64,000 nucleotides of DNA, from contig CM037876.1 in assembly GCA_021292165.1 (NCBI GenBank), forward strand, positions 103,812,324 through 103,876,323, written 5' to 3'. The notes under the pieces were generated by a model. It had not been told where the DNA came from. It ran no database searches and saw nothing but the letters and a program-made list of their open reading frames with translations. Shown here in pieces: positions 33,301 to 44,278 of the stretch. The translations under genes were made by a program, and so were the position numbers. The stretch is from Shinisaurus crocodilurus (taxonomy: Eukaryota; Chordata; Lepidosauria; Squamata; Shinisauridae). The first letter of the stretch is position 1. Every line of letters begins with the position of its first letter.

Positions 33301-33420
33301 CCACCACTGATAGACCTTGCCAGAGAAATTGGCTCCCTTTAAAATGTACAGTCTTTTTAGAACTGTAAGATTAACTGTTGGGTCCCTCTCAACTATATAT
33401 ATATATATATATATATATTT
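30310..33420 (-). mobile_element. Penelope-like element, partly intact
   Basis: The coding remnant (31099-33393) has the Penelope-type RT signature, and the flanks are non-coding. Downstream of the stop lie about 0.8 kb of 3' sequence that includes a hammerhead-core-like motif (30630-30648) and an inverted repeat (30324-30376). The 5' edge is near a (TA)n tract at 33398-33419. Penelope-like elements normally end in a GIY-YIG endonuclease and often carry hammerhead ribozymes. Ends are approximate, and no flanking duplication was found. Confidence 0.75.
31099..33393 (-). pseudogene. Penelope-like reverse transcriptase, endonuclease core deleted
   Basis: Conserved blocks are present in order: KPADKGGGIVI, LPKIHK with GRPIISG, LTMDVISLYTSI, GVAMGCTAAPSIANLYM and the catalytic RFIDDIYII. 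These match Penelope/Neptune-type RTs. There is an in-frame TGA at 32633-32635, an apparent frameshift near 33085-33160, and a deletion with frame change at about 31350-31375. The deletion removes the region where the Cys-rich linker and GIY-YIG catalytic core belong. The final part of the endonuclease resumes (AESGSRESIERELLRKEAFW) and ends at 31099-31101. RT residues look functional; the copy as a whole is dead. Confidence 0.85.
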
Positions 33421-34189
33421 GGCATTTGTTTCTAGTCAGTATCTGAAAAAAGTCCCCTGAAGCCTGAAACCCTCCACACTTTATTACCAACAGAAAGTGA
33501 TCTCATAAATGTTGTCTCCATATCTACCTTATTCCTCTCACTCTCTTGAGAGCGGACAAAGAGTAATGTTCCAAATGCTATCTACAAAACAATAAGATTG
33601 TCAGCTCCCCAATATTATATTTAGCTAGCCAAATATTAGGTTAAAAAGTATATCTCAGCTGTTATATTTAGCTTGCCAAATACTAGATTTTAAAGGTGTA
33701 TAAAGAGTATTCAAGGAAAGGATAACACTATAAATATGTAGTAGCTACAATTATGAATTCTGTAACTGGGCATTTCATCAATCCTCTACGACATTCACAT
33801 GCTTATCCCCTGCCACACTGTAGAAAATGATTGAGGAGGAGCTTTGTGAACAGAATAATATTAGCTAAAATTCTGTTGCATACTGTTTTACAATATTCTG
33901 GTTGCCACAGGGGTCACCAATGATTTAATGTGTTTCAGGAGTTTTGGGGACTTAGCCGAGGTGGCACCACCATGAGTCACAGGTCCAGCTGGGATTACAA
34001 CTCTGTAGCCTTTGCTACAGTAATGATGCCAAACTGATCTCTTTTGATGTAGGCATTAGAGAGAGAGAGCAGCCAGCAGCCAACGGCTTGTCTCTGATGC
34101 TTTTTGCCCCAGAAAATCATCTGAGGGTACATGATGGGATCTGGCTGCTGAAGCTAAAGTTGAGTGGGGGTGGAGGTAGGATGGTTGGA
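33421..34189. other. unique intergenic sequence
   Basis: No gene is seen. 33600-33690 contains two similar phrases ('ttatatttagctagccaaat', 'ttatatttagcttgccaaat'), a small local duplication. Confidence 0.3.
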
Positions 34190-34295
34190 TGGTCCTGAGT
34201 AGTGTCTGGATGGGAGACTGCCTGGGAATCATGTGTAAGCTGCTCTGAGTGCCTTAGAAGAAGAGTATAGTATAAACATGAGAAACAAATATAAA
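34190..34295 (+). repeat. 5S-derived SINE fragment
   Basis: 'gagtagtgtctggatgggag' and 'actgcctgggaat' match the 3' half of 5S rRNA, followed by 'gctgctctgagtgccttaga', a typical SINE body. This fits the known 5S-Sauria type. The 5' half is lost, so it is not a 5S gene. Confidence 0.6.
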
Positions 34296-34299
34296 CTCT

Positions 34300-34700
34300 C
34301 AGCCATTATTACTTGGAGAGTCACAGGGCAAGAGTGAGGCCTTATCTACACTGCAGAGGTATGTTAGCTTTAGGAAGGGCCTTTTCAGTTGTGGCACCCC
34401 ATCTATGGAATCAGCTTTCCAAGGAGGTGCACCTGACGCCTACCCTCTATTCTTTCAGGCTCCAGGTGAAGACCTTTTTATTTGCCCAATATTTTAATGG
34501 TTGATTTTATTCCTTTTATGATCGCCACTGTACCTCCAGATTGAACTTATTTGGCTGCTTGTTTTTAACATGTTATATTTTAATATGTTCGTGTTTTTAT
34601 ACTATTTTTGTTGTTATTTTTGTGTTGTGTTTTGGAAACTGCCCAAGGAGCCTTTTGGCTGATGGGCGGTGAATAAATATATTAAATAAATAAATAAGCT
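34300..34700 (+). repeat. L2-type LINE 3' end
   Basis: The frame at 34313-34504 reads GRAFSVVAPHLWNQLSKEVH then SFRLQVKTFLF, the L2-group C-terminus. An AT-rich 3' UTR follows, ending in ATTAAATAAATAAATAA after 'gggcggtgaataaatat'. Truncated at the 5' side. Confidence 0.8.
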
Positions 34701-34707
34701 TTTACAG

Positions 34708-34957
34708 AGAGCCAGCGTGGCATAGTGGCTAGGGTGTTGGACTGGGACTTGGGAGATCCGGGTTCTAGTCCCCACTCAGCCACAAAGCTCACAGGGTGAC
34801 TTTGGGCTAGTCACTGACTCTCAGCCTAACCTACCTCACAGGGTTCTTGTGAGGATAAACTGGAGAGGAGGAAGAGGATTATGTATGCTGCCTTGACTTC
34901 CTTTCAAGAGGAAAAAAGGAAGGATATAAATATATTAAATAAATAAATAAATAAATA
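34708..34957 (+). repeat. Sauria SINE, full length
   Basis: The head begins 'gagccagcgtggcatagtgg'; the B-box-like 'gggttctagtcc' and body are complete, and the tail is (AAAT)n. It sits directly behind the LINE tail at 34700, a typical AT-rich landing site. Confidence 0.88.
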
Positions 34958-35111
34958 CTGTTTCAACAGTTATGGCTTTCTCCAAAGAAAACTGGGAGTT
35001 ATACTTTAATAAGGTGCTGAGCATTCTTTATTAAACTCACAGAACTATAATTCGTAAGATTCACTGGAATGAAAGAATGACTGTTAACCTTATGTCTGTA
35101 GAATCTTTATA

Positions 35112-35373
35112 CAGTAATACTTTGGATTGCAAGTAACTTGGTCTGAGAGCGTTTTGCAAGACAAGCAAAAGCTTTTTAAAAAATTTGACTTGAAAAACGA
35201 GCAAGGTCTTGCAAGACAAGTAGCGTAGGGATGTAACCGCTCGCCTCGAGCGGGCGTAGCAGGCCGAAATCGGCCCCGCTCATGCCCGCCAGAGACTCGC
35301 TTTGATATAAGAGTGTTTTGGATTACAAGCATGATTCCGGAACGAATTATGCTTGCAGTCCAAGGTATTACTG
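35112..35373. mobile_element. mariner-type MITE
   Basis: Ends CAGTAATACTTTGGATTGC and CAAGGTATTACTG are flanked by TA. The interior shares 'ataagagtgttttggattac' with 23848 and, reversed, with 61448. It has no transposase. Confidence 0.85.
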
Positions 35374-35375
35374 TA

Positions 35376-35877
35376 TATATATATTAGAGCCAACCCATGT
35401 GTTAAGAAATGTCATGTGGTACAGCCCCCCTGGAACTGTACTGCACTTCAAAGTGCAGGTGGGAAAGTGAATGTTTGAATGCCGCCTTGTGTCAAAAAGA
35501 GCCGGGCCAGCTAGCATGCTAGGGAGAAAGGCTAGGCTAGAGCCCTTCTCCTTGATAGGATAGCTGTCTATGTACAAGGTGTTTGGACAGGAAGGAAATC
35601 TCAGGCATATGATTCCCCCACCTGCATTTTGAAATAGCCTGAACCCAAAAGGACTGCACCGCACAATTTTTTTTTTTAATGTTCAGCTCCTAGGGACCTT
35701 GGTTTTAGTAAGTTAAGGTGTTCAGGGATTCGTACCTTTTCTTATCTCCATGTGTTATCTATTTATTTACAACATTTCTATGCTTCCCTGTAACATAAGG
35801 TTCTCTAGTTGGCTTACCAGTGACAAACACAAAAATGATTTAAAGACAAAATAAAACATAAAACCGTACCATCAAAG
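35376..35877. other. unique intergenic sequence
   Basis: No gene. A weak LINE-tail-like phrase occurs at about 35757-35870. Confidence 0.3.
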
Positions 35878-36320
35878 CAGGGGTGAGGAACCTTAGGCTG
35901 GAGAGAGTCAAGCCTGGAGTGAGCGCAGTGAGATGAGGCATGGGAAGCCGAGCCAGAGAAATTCGAGAAACACTCACCCCCTGGTTGAATTTCTCACACA
36001 TCCCTAATTAAATCCAGCCCTCCTCGGTCCCAATTCTGGCCTCTGGGGTTCCCCAGAAGGTCATCCCACCCCCTTTCCCCCAACCATTGATTGTTTGGTG
36101 GTTCCTAGCTTTGGTGCAGTTTTTTCCCCATCCTGAAAGGTCGAAATGCCTCTCCTAAGGCTTAGTCACTGGCAGTTTAGAGCTTTAAGCTACCATATGC
36201 TGGTATTGTTTTCTAGTTTGGCCCTTTACCTTTGGCCCCGCCCACCACTGGAATGTGGCCCCCGAGAGCTTCTTCAAAATTGATTTCACCCCTCAGGCTG
36301 GAAGAGGTTCTCCACCCCTG
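35878..36320. mobile_element. non-autonomous hAT element, 0.44 kb
   Basis: Ends CAGGGGTGAGGAACCT and AGGTTCTCCACCCCTG are inverted copies. The interior 'gtttggtggttcctagcttt' and 'gtcgaaatgcctctcctaag' match the 9116 element. The flanks CATCAAAG and ATCTAAAA match poorly, so the duplication has decayed. Confidence 0.75.
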
Positions 36321-37040
36321 ATCTAAAAAACCACCTTAAATATGACAACAAAACAAAACTCATACCACCTCAAATTAAATACACAGATTTTAAAACGGAG
36401 AGGCCCAGACTACATGAATTATTTAAAAGGTATAGGTGAACAGGAAGGTCTTCACCTGGCATCAAAAAGGGCACAGGGATGGCACCAGGTGAACCTCTCT
36501 GGGAAGACTGTTCCATAACTGTTCCATAACTGGGATGCCACTACCAAGGCCCTCTTCCTGGTAATCAGCTGCTTCACATCATTTGATGGGAGCACCCAGA
36601 GTAGGGCCTCTCAGGAAGAATTGGGTAGGGACATATTATTATTTCATTTCATTTCATTTCTATACGGACCAATAGCCAAAGCAAGCTCTCTTCAGTGATA
36701 TATAGGAGAAGGCTTTAAACTAACATTTTACATTGGGCCCAAAATGAACTGGGAGCCAGTGCAGCTGACAAAGCACAGATACAATATGGTCAAACAGCTA
36801 GTTTCAGTTAGTAATAAATCGGCTCTATTTTGGATTAACTGCAGTTTCTGAACCATTATTAAAGGTAGCCCCACATACAATATAATAGTCCAAACTAGAG
36901 GTTATCAGAGCATGGGTAATTGTGGCCAAGCTATCTCCGTCCAGGTAAGGTTGCAGCTGGCCTAGCAGCTGAATCTGAGCTTACAAGTTACAGTGCTGGA
37001 TCAGTAAGTACTCCCAGATTGTAAATCTGACCCTTTAGAG

Positions 37041-37249
37041 CAGGGCTCTCCAACCTTGGGTCCCCAGATTTTGCTGGCCTACAGCTCCCAGCACACCCAG
37101 CCAGCATGGCTAATGGCAAGGGATTCTGGGAGCTGTAGTCCAGCAACATCTGGGGACCCAAGGTTTTCATAGATTTCATAGAACATAGAGCTGGAAGGAG
37201 CCTACAAGGCTATCGAGTCCAACCCCCTGCTCAATGCAGGAGAGCCCTG
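37041..37249. mobile_element. hAT-type MITE interrupted by a CR1-like tail
   Basis: Left end CAGGGCTCTCCAACC, right end AGAGCCCTG. CTTTAGAG (37033) and CTTTAGGG (37250) match at 7 of 8. The right arm is cut after 'ggggacccaaggtt' by a short minus-strand CR1-like tail (37166-37240), so that tail is younger than the MITE. Confidence 0.85.
37166..37240 (-). repeat. CR1-like 3' tail
   Basis: On the minus strand it ends '…tatgttctatgaaatctatg', the ATTCTATG-type terminus typical of CR1. It starts at 'cctgcattgagcaggggg', exactly the portion shared with the 19684 SINE after its 5S part. It is severely 5'-truncated. Confidence 0.75.
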
Positions 37250-38059
37250 CTTTAGGGAGACTGCGACTCCATCTAGAACAGGCTGAACACCTTTCACCCG
37301 AGTGGATGAACTACCCATTAGCATTACCTCCATCTTCTCTGGATTGAGTTTCAGTTTGGTTGACCTCATCCATTCCATTACTGTGTCTAAGCACTGGTTC
37401 AGGACAGCCACAACCTCACCTGGGTCTGATGAAAATGAGAGATAAAGCTAGGTGTTACCTGCACACTGGCATATTCTCCCAGTGTGGGGTTTGTTTGTTT
37501 TTTGTAGATGTTAAACAACATGGGAGAAAGAATAGAACCCTGCAGAATTGCAAAGCATGACTGCAAAGAGGGTCTTGCAGTAATCTCCCAGCAGCACCTT
37601 CTGGAAATGGTCATCCCAGTGGGAGCAGAACCACTACCAAACGGTGCCTCTCACACCCAGACAGGCTTTCCAGAAGGGTACTATGGTTGATGATAGTGAA
37701 AGCCACTGAGAAATCCAGGAGAATCAACAAGGTCACTCTCCCTCTGTCTTTCTCTCAACAAAGGTCATCCCACAGGGTGACCAAGGCAATTTCTACCCCA
37801 AAACCAGGCCTGAAACCTGACTGAATTGAATCTAGACCATCAGTTTCATTCAGGAGTGATGGGAGTTGCCCAGCCATGACTCCCTCAATCACCTTGCCCA
37901 GGAGGGGAATGTTAGCCATTGGCCTAAAGTTAACATTGTCCAGGTCCAGTCTGGGTTTCTTAAGAGACCAGTGTTAGTAAACAAGTGCAGGCTTCAGGAA
38001 ACTGGTTGCAGGTCAGTATTAGTAAATGTGTAATAAGAAAAGAAGGTTTTGTTTGTATT

Positions 38060-38740
38060 TATTTTAGATATTTATTGAGCACTTTACAGTCACAAAGCAA
38101 CTTGCAACAATCAGCAATAGAAACCACTATAATGCTAAATTAAATCATGCACAAAATAACAAGAGCAGCAGTGCATCAGAAGGAAGAGCAGTGTTGAGAG
38201 CAGCAGCATTAAGGCAACAGCCAGAGCAGAGAATTGTCCCTCAAACACCTGGAAGCACAACATAATTTTGACTTGGTGCGTAAAAGCTAACAGTCGTGAA
38301 TATGTCTGGGAAGGGTTTTCCGGAAATAAGGCATCACCACAGGAAAGTCTTTCCCCAGTTTCCACATGCCTCAACACCAGTGATGAGGAGCACCCAGAGC
38401 AGGACCTCAGAGAATTAGTAGGTTTATGTTTGACAAAATGGTCCTTCAGATACCGTGGCCCCAGGCCATTAAGGGCTTTATAAATCAAGACCAGCACTCT
38501 GGATTATGCCCCCAAACACTGGAAGCCAGTGAAGATTTTTTTTACCCTGGCATTGTTCAGTTATGTTCAGTTCAGTTATTCAGTTCAGCCGGTCCCAGTT
38601 AGCAGCAACCTTGACACTGTATCCTGCACGAGTTGAAGTTTCCAAACAGTATCCAAAGTCAGCCCCATGGATAATGCACTGCAGTAATCCAGTCTAGATT
38701 TATTGGAGTGAATGGCAATAATTTATGCGAGATACCAATA
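38060..38740 (-). repeat. L2-type LINE 3' portion
   Basis: The minus-strand frame reads VLIYKALNGLGPRYL, then a decayed region corresponding to the L2 C-terminus, then a 3' UTR ending 'gtgctcaataaatatctaaa'. The 5' part encodes the 'hWxP' region only as relics ('ccactggcttcc'-type). Truncated and non-functional. Confidence 0.65.
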
Positions 38741-39470
38741 CAGTGAAGAGCAATAGCTTCTGATAATAGGATTTGTTTGTAAATGTGTGCATATTCAGGC
38801 CAACCTTACAAATAAGTCTACAAAAGACATCACTTCACAAATGTTTTTACTAGTTTGCATACTTGCACGTTCATGTATTAATAATTTGTGTCATAAAAGA
38901 AAAAAAAAGGAAACATCCTGGGCACTTAGAGGCAGTTTCTACTCACCAGAGATGACAAAGCATCCAGCTATATACAAGCTTGCAGTAGATATCAACTAAT
39001 GGTACATGATGTGAACTGGTTATCAGCCAATTAAATGTACCAACAGTAATGTGGCTAGCAAGAAGAAAGTTTGCCAGGCATAAATAAATCTGGGATTATA
39101 CATATGGTCCTGGGTAATGAAATAGCTGGGTTGTTACCCTGGTTTACCACGTCTCTGTAAAGATAGTCTAGATTAGAATATACCGTAGTCTAGATCAGAT
39201 GCTTTCAACTACAACCTCCATAAACCCTGACCATTGACCATGCTGCTTGGGACTTACAGGAATTGTAGTCCAAAACTTCTGGAGGGTACCAGGTTGCCTA
39301 CCTTTGTTCTAGATGAATGAGACATAAGGATTATTTAGTCTACTTTTGGGAGTGGATCATTGTACTAAGGGCAACAGAACGTACGTTTTACCTGGTTGTA
39401 GTCTGCTGGCAATGGAGGGGGAATGATGTGCTTAATTTCTAAAGAGGAAGGTGATAGGGCTTCTTCTTCT
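38741..39470. other. unique sequence with one decayed MITE
   Basis: 39197-39312 has the arms 'ttcaactacaacctccataa' and 'ggaattgtagtccaaaactt', with an ending resembling other hAT MITEs. No gene. Confidence 0.35.
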
Positions 39471-39478
39471 TCTTCTTC

Positions 39479-39536
<58 letters not shown>

Positions 39537-39600
39537 CTAGATTTGTATATTGGCCAACTGGAAAATGCCCTCGGGTCGGTTTATAATCATACAGTCAAAC
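39470..39600 (-). repeat. (TTA)n microsatellite on a LINE tail
   Basis: About 20 TTA units (39478-39537) follow a TTC run, then 'tagatttgtatattggccaa', which is the reverse of an L2-type 3' end. The microsatellite probably grew from the LINE's terminal repeat. Confidence 0.75.
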
Positions 39601-41940
39601 AACAACAAAATAACCAAAAACGAATGAATAAAAATAATAATACAATACAAGTATATATAAAAAACAATATTAATACAATATTTGTTGTTGCTTTAATCTG
39701 TATTGGAGATATGCCATTATTCTGTAGGTCTTGCTTCTTAATTCTATGGTTGGGGGAGAGAAGCTGCACTTGCTTAGTTGTGAGGCGAATCCACTGTATG
39801 CATACTCAGAAGCATTCTCATTGTTACTTAGCTGTTATTTCTGCTTACAAATTATGTAGCATGGATTCAGTGACTTACTGGGGCTGGTTGCTTATTGCTC
39901 TTCCTCAGTGTTCTGAGCTCTAAAATGACCAATGTCCCCTAAATGCACATGTGTGCATTGCATGCATTTGATTTGCCGCATTGTGCGCGTGATCCCCCCC
40001 CCCCCCGCTGCTTTTGTCATCTTGAGCCATCTGTTTGTATGCACATTGACTTCCCACTTTCTGCTTGTGGCACATTTGAGTCTGGATTGTGTTGGTGCTG
40101 CCATTGTCCACCAAGCCACACTGCTGGGTTACCAGACTCTGCCCATAGCCCTATCTTCTCATGCACAGGAGTGTCCCTATTTTCATCTGTGACATGTTGG
40201 ATGTCATGGCTATGTCTGTTTTTACAAAATTTTCAGAGCTGTAACCTTTCCATACCTTACTTGCTGTTTTGTTTGAGCCACAAGCCCAATATAGCTGAAT
40301 ACAATATGTAATCAATCCAGAATTGTGGCAGGTTTCTTCTTTTGCAGGTAGAAAAATGTCCCCATTTTTACCTCAACTTTCCATTTCCCTTCAGCCTCCA
40401 TGCGACTCGCTTGCTTTTCTGCAGCAACGACGTGGATGCTTAAATAAAACCTGTTTCCTTTACAGTTTATAACGACAACAAAAATAGTAGGGCAAACTTG
40501 ATTCCAAATAGCTTAGAACAAAAGTCTCCTTTTTAAACTGCTGGTTGAGAAGCTGAGATTAAATTTTAAAATATGCTGGCAAAACCTGATCTATTTGTAC
40601 AAAGCTGTCTGCAAGAGAGCATTGTGCACCAAGTCAAGCAAGAGAGAGGAATTTTAGTGCATGCAATTGATATTGCTCCTTGCATAACAATTCATCTGCC
40701 TTTGCTGCTGCTGAATATTCATATTCCCACAGTTAGGTTCTTCTAGTGTGAGATATCATCAAGCCCTCTAGCGTTTTGTTAGGGTAGGTTCTCTCTCTCT
40801 CTCCCTCTTTCTCCCTCTCTCTCTCCCCCCTATCCCCCCCCCCCATTATCACTATAAACTAACAGCACAATCCTATCCCTGGGTTATGCCTGCTGGACTG
40901 GGATAGAATCATTCCTGAATTCCCCTGTACTGGTGGACCCCAAAGAGACACAAGTGTAAATACTAATACTAATACTACTAATACATCCCTGAAATATTAT
41001 CCCCATATTGTAGATGGGAGACCAACCAAGGTTGAGAGAGAATAGCTTGTGTGAGGACACCTAGTAAGAAGTGATGTTGTCCAAACTTGTATACCTGGGC
41101 TCGGAAATGTGAATATCACCGTCTTTTAATGTTCACGTCAATTATACAGGGTAAGCATTATGACCCCCAGATTCAGAAGGCTTCTTTTTGTTTTTATCAG
41201 TTACACAGGGAGAAAGCCCTGAGGGCTCAAAGCTCCGAGCATGAACTACTGTTACCTACACATCTTGGCTGTGCGTTGAATATTCATGCATGTTCATGTA
41301 TGTGTGGGAGCAGCTCTGTCACTAGCCATTCTGTGGCCTGAGGAAGGCTACCAATTGAAACACACACACACACACACCCACACACCCAATGCTCTGAAAG
41401 AGAGACCAGCACCACAAAAATGCGAAAGGATCATCTGGAAGCTGTGAAGTTAAAAGTATAAGGCAGGAGTTACCCATGGATTGATTCCTTCGGGGGAATA
41501 ATTAGTGAAATCGGAGTTGAATGGGTGAGGGCTTTTAAGGGTACTAGTATTGCTTCTAAATTTTCCACGTTATCAGTGTTCAAATAAACTCCTCCTATTC
41601 CAAAGCTGTTATGCAGAACCCCTGTTGGTTGCTGCTGCAGACCAATTCTGCAGCCCTGTGTTAGGTTGCAGGCTTAGGGCCAATGAGAAACTGCAGCACA
41701 CGGCCACTCTGCCTGGTCTGCTGTCTCCATTAAAGCTCTGAGCAAGCTAATTATTTGGCTTTTTATACCATCTTGAAAGCGGGCCTAATGATTCAAGACA
41801 TTACATCATTTAAAGTCATTTTTAAAGTGCTATCCATATATTACAAAATCTTTTGTGGCCCACTTTTTCTCCCCTATTCAGGCCGTGCCAGTACCCTCTG
41901 GATATTTATTGTTTGTTTGTTTGTTTGTTTGTAAGAGAGA
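39600..41940. other. unique sequence, candidate conserved block at 40490-40740
   Basis: 40490-40740 is unique, AT-rich and free of repeat signatures ('gcaattgatattgctccttg'). A CT-rich tract lies at 40790-40845 and a (CA)n tract at 41361-41395. No gene. Confidence 0.3.
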
Positions 41941-41944
41941 GAGG

Positions 41945-42270
41945 CTTGGTTCGCATGTAACAAGAAGCCACCATGGGTGAATTTCCTCATGGGGCTTCTT
42001 GTTGCAGCTGCCGCCATTTTGAATATTCAAGCCACAACGGGGGCATACCATAGCTTGTCATTACATGCGAGCCTGGGGAGGGTGGGTTGTTGAGGTGGTT
42101 GACAAGCCACCCAGAACCCATGGGCTGCAACTTAGGGTTGCGGGTGGTTTGTTAACCACCCCAACAACAACACCCTTGCCCGGTTCACATGTAACATCAA
42201 GCTATGGCACCCCCCCTCCCTGCTACAGCTTGAATATTCAAAATGGCGGCTGCAATGAACCGTCCGTGTT
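41945..42270. mobile_element. two adjacent palindromic MITE-like arms
   Basis: 'ggttcgcatgtaacaagaag' and the complement-type 'cattacatgcgagcc' bracket a first unit. A second starts at 'ggttcacatgtaacatcaag'. Both have 'ttgaatattcaa' with 'gccgccattttg' or its complement. It is related to 51371-51520. Confidence 0.45.
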
Positions 42271-42825
42271 TATAGCCAATAAAGGATCAATCAGCATGGT
42301 TATGAAAGACAGTACTTCAGATGCACAATTTACATTTCCTTTTATTTCAGTGGGATGAGAGAAAAAACATCAGGGATTACGCTGTACTGGGTTGGCTGCT
42401 GAACATGTAGATGCCTGCCACTTTCTCTAATGTATAGATCCAACTTGCTGCCTCCCCCCCCCCCTGCAGTTCCCAGTTAATGGTTTAGCAAAGCACAGTT
42501 AAATTACATCACTGAAAAAGCTACACATAGAAAACATGCAAATACCATTTTGTCACTCTTCTGGTAAAGGCATTGCATTTGTGACCCTGATGAAGTAACC
42601 ACAGAAATGATAGATTCACTAACATGCAGATGGACGTCTCTGGCAAAGGAGTTTCTAATGGGCAGGAGCCCTTAGTGGGGCTGGAGTAGGAAAGAAGCAG
42701 AAGCTGTTGTATATTTAGGTGTGGAGAGAAAGCCTGAGCACACTGCTGAACCCTGACATATTGAACCCTGACATGTTTTCCCCCCTTTCCGCTGTCACCC
42801 CTCTGTCCGCATAATCCCCATCCGG
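42271..42825. other. intergenic sequence
   Basis: Nothing gene-like. The last 60 bases may belong to an LTR remnant continuing after the hAT element at 43608. Confidence 0.3.
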
Positions 42826-43607
42826 CAGGACCGGTGCAAAGCAGTTTGGCGCCCTAGGCAAAATCAGATATTGAGCGCCCCCCCTTCCCACTTGAGCCCT
42901 CCCTCCCTCAGCTCCCTTGGAGCTTACTTTGGAGTAGACCTGTACGGTTAAGCACAGCTGGAGACAAAGCGAGGCACCCCGGCTGATCCGGAGCCGTTTT
43001 GGAGCGTGAGTGAAAGAGGGAGGGCGAAAGGAAGGAAGGAAGAGGGGGGAGGCGGCGAAAGAAGGGCGGAAAGGAAGAGGAAAGCGGCACGCGTGTGCGC
43101 GAAAGAGAAAGGAAATCACAGAAAGATTATTTTAAAAAAAGATTAAGGGGGGAAGAGGGGGGGAGACTGATGAAAAGGAAAGAAAGACAGAAAGAAAGAG
43201 AAACACAAAATGAACTGAAGTAGACCATTGGAGAAGGGGAAAAGACAAAACAGATTAAGAGGAAGGAAGAAAAATTAGACTGGCTGGAAGGAAGGGGGGA
43301 TTTTGCCCACCAGCCTCCCATCATTGGCCCCTGCCCGGGAAGGCGAAGGAGGTGTTTGCAGGTGCATCCTTCCCTTCGCCCACCAGCCTCCCATCATTGG
43401 CCCCTGCCCGCCTCCACCTCCTTCAGCCTGTCGCCTCGTTTGATGCTGGTTGTGAGGAGGAGCCTGCCTGAAGCTTCAGCGGCGCCAGCTTGGAGACGGA
43501 CCCCTGAGGTGGAGGAGAGAGAGGGAGGGGCACGCGTTTCTGGCGCCCCCATTTAGCCTGGCGCTCTAGGCAGCAGCCTAGTTCGCCTAATGGTAGCACC
43601 GGCCCTG
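42826..43607. mobile_element. non-autonomous hAT element, 0.78 kb
   Basis: Left end CAGGACCGGTGC, right end GCACCGGCCCTG. CCATCCGG (42818) and CCACCCGG (43608) match at 7 of 8. The middle is an extended purine-rich tract (43000-43280) whose complement gives meaningless Ser/Pro/Phe-rich frames. 'caccagcctcccatcattgg' occurs twice (43308 and 43380), a local duplication of about 70 bp. Confidence 0.85.
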
Positions 43608-43830
43608 CCACCCGGGGCAAGGAGACACAATTCTGGGCAGACCGGTTACACATCTGCCACATCTGCATACCTTCAACGGGGCACATTTACACTTCCCTCA
43701 AGGAAGCACATAACATTCCGGAGGTGGGGGGCGCAGTCTCAAAGAGCTGCAAAATACCCCAAAGTACCCAGGAGATGCCAGTACCTGAAAGGCACCACCA
43801 CCCCGCTGGGCGGGACCTGCCCACCTGATC
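43608..43830 (+). repeat. probable LTR remnant
   Basis: 'cagtctcaaagagctg' (43734) and 'gcccacctga' (43818) match the solo LTR at 24078 in order. The hAT element at 42826 appears to sit inside the same remnant. Class uncertain. Confidence 0.4.
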
Positions 43831-44165
43831 ATCAGGCAGCCAGTGGAGTGCTTTTAAAACTGGTGTGATGTGGGCACCCCTAGGTGTACCAGTAACGAAT
43901 CTGGCTGCCATATTTTGCACTAGTTGAAGTTTCCGGACTAGATATAAAGGTAGCCCTATGTACAGCGCATTGCAGAAGTCGAGCCTCGAAGTTACCAGCG
44001 CGTGCACTACCGTCTTTAGGTCCTCCAACTCTAGGAAGGGGCGCAGCTGGCATATCAGCCAAAGCTGATAATAGGCACTCCTAACCGTCGCATCTATCTG
44101 GGATGTCATTTGGAGTGACGGATCCAGAAGCACCCCCAAGCTGGGTTTGTGCCCAGAAGCATCCA
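43830..44165 (-). repeat. L2-type LINE reverse transcriptase fragment
   Basis: The minus-strand frame contains SYA/SAYYQLW, LEDLKTVVHALVTSRLDFCN, LYIGLP, VQNMAARFV and ITPVLKALHWLP. This is the thumb-region signature of L2-group RTs. The frame is open for over 100 codons, so this copy is comparatively young. Confidence 0.85.
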
Positions 44166-44278
44166 CTGGGTTTGTGCCTGTAAATATGTTCAGAATTTTA
44201 TATCCATGAATGCACAAAGTAAGACAAGGTTGTTGGATAGGATAATACAGATAGCCATAGTAAGTGGTTTCTCTAGAG

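Larger units (their letters stand above)
36330..38030 (-). repeat. degraded L2-type LINE, interrupted
   Basis: The minus strand carries RT-related pieces: MEWMRSTKLKLNPEKMEVML (about 37310-37375), a thumb/connection-type frame, and the 'aaggccctcttcctggtaat' block at about 36550 whose complement encodes the F-S-V-A region. It is broken by many stops and split by the MITE at 37041. A separate tail-like 'ctatacggaccaatagccaa' at 36660 may be a second insertion. Edges approximate. Confidence 0.55.

Noticed and set aside
34190..34260. 5S rRNA gene
   Set aside because: Only the 3' half is present, it is diverged and continues into a SINE body.
42715..43324. Ser/Phe/Pro-rich frames on the minus strand
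   Set aside because: They translate the purine tract inside a hAT element.
43687..44217. Host gene of 176 codons on the minus strand
   Set aside because: The recognisable part is an L2-group LINE RT fragment; the remainder is read-through into an LTR remnant.
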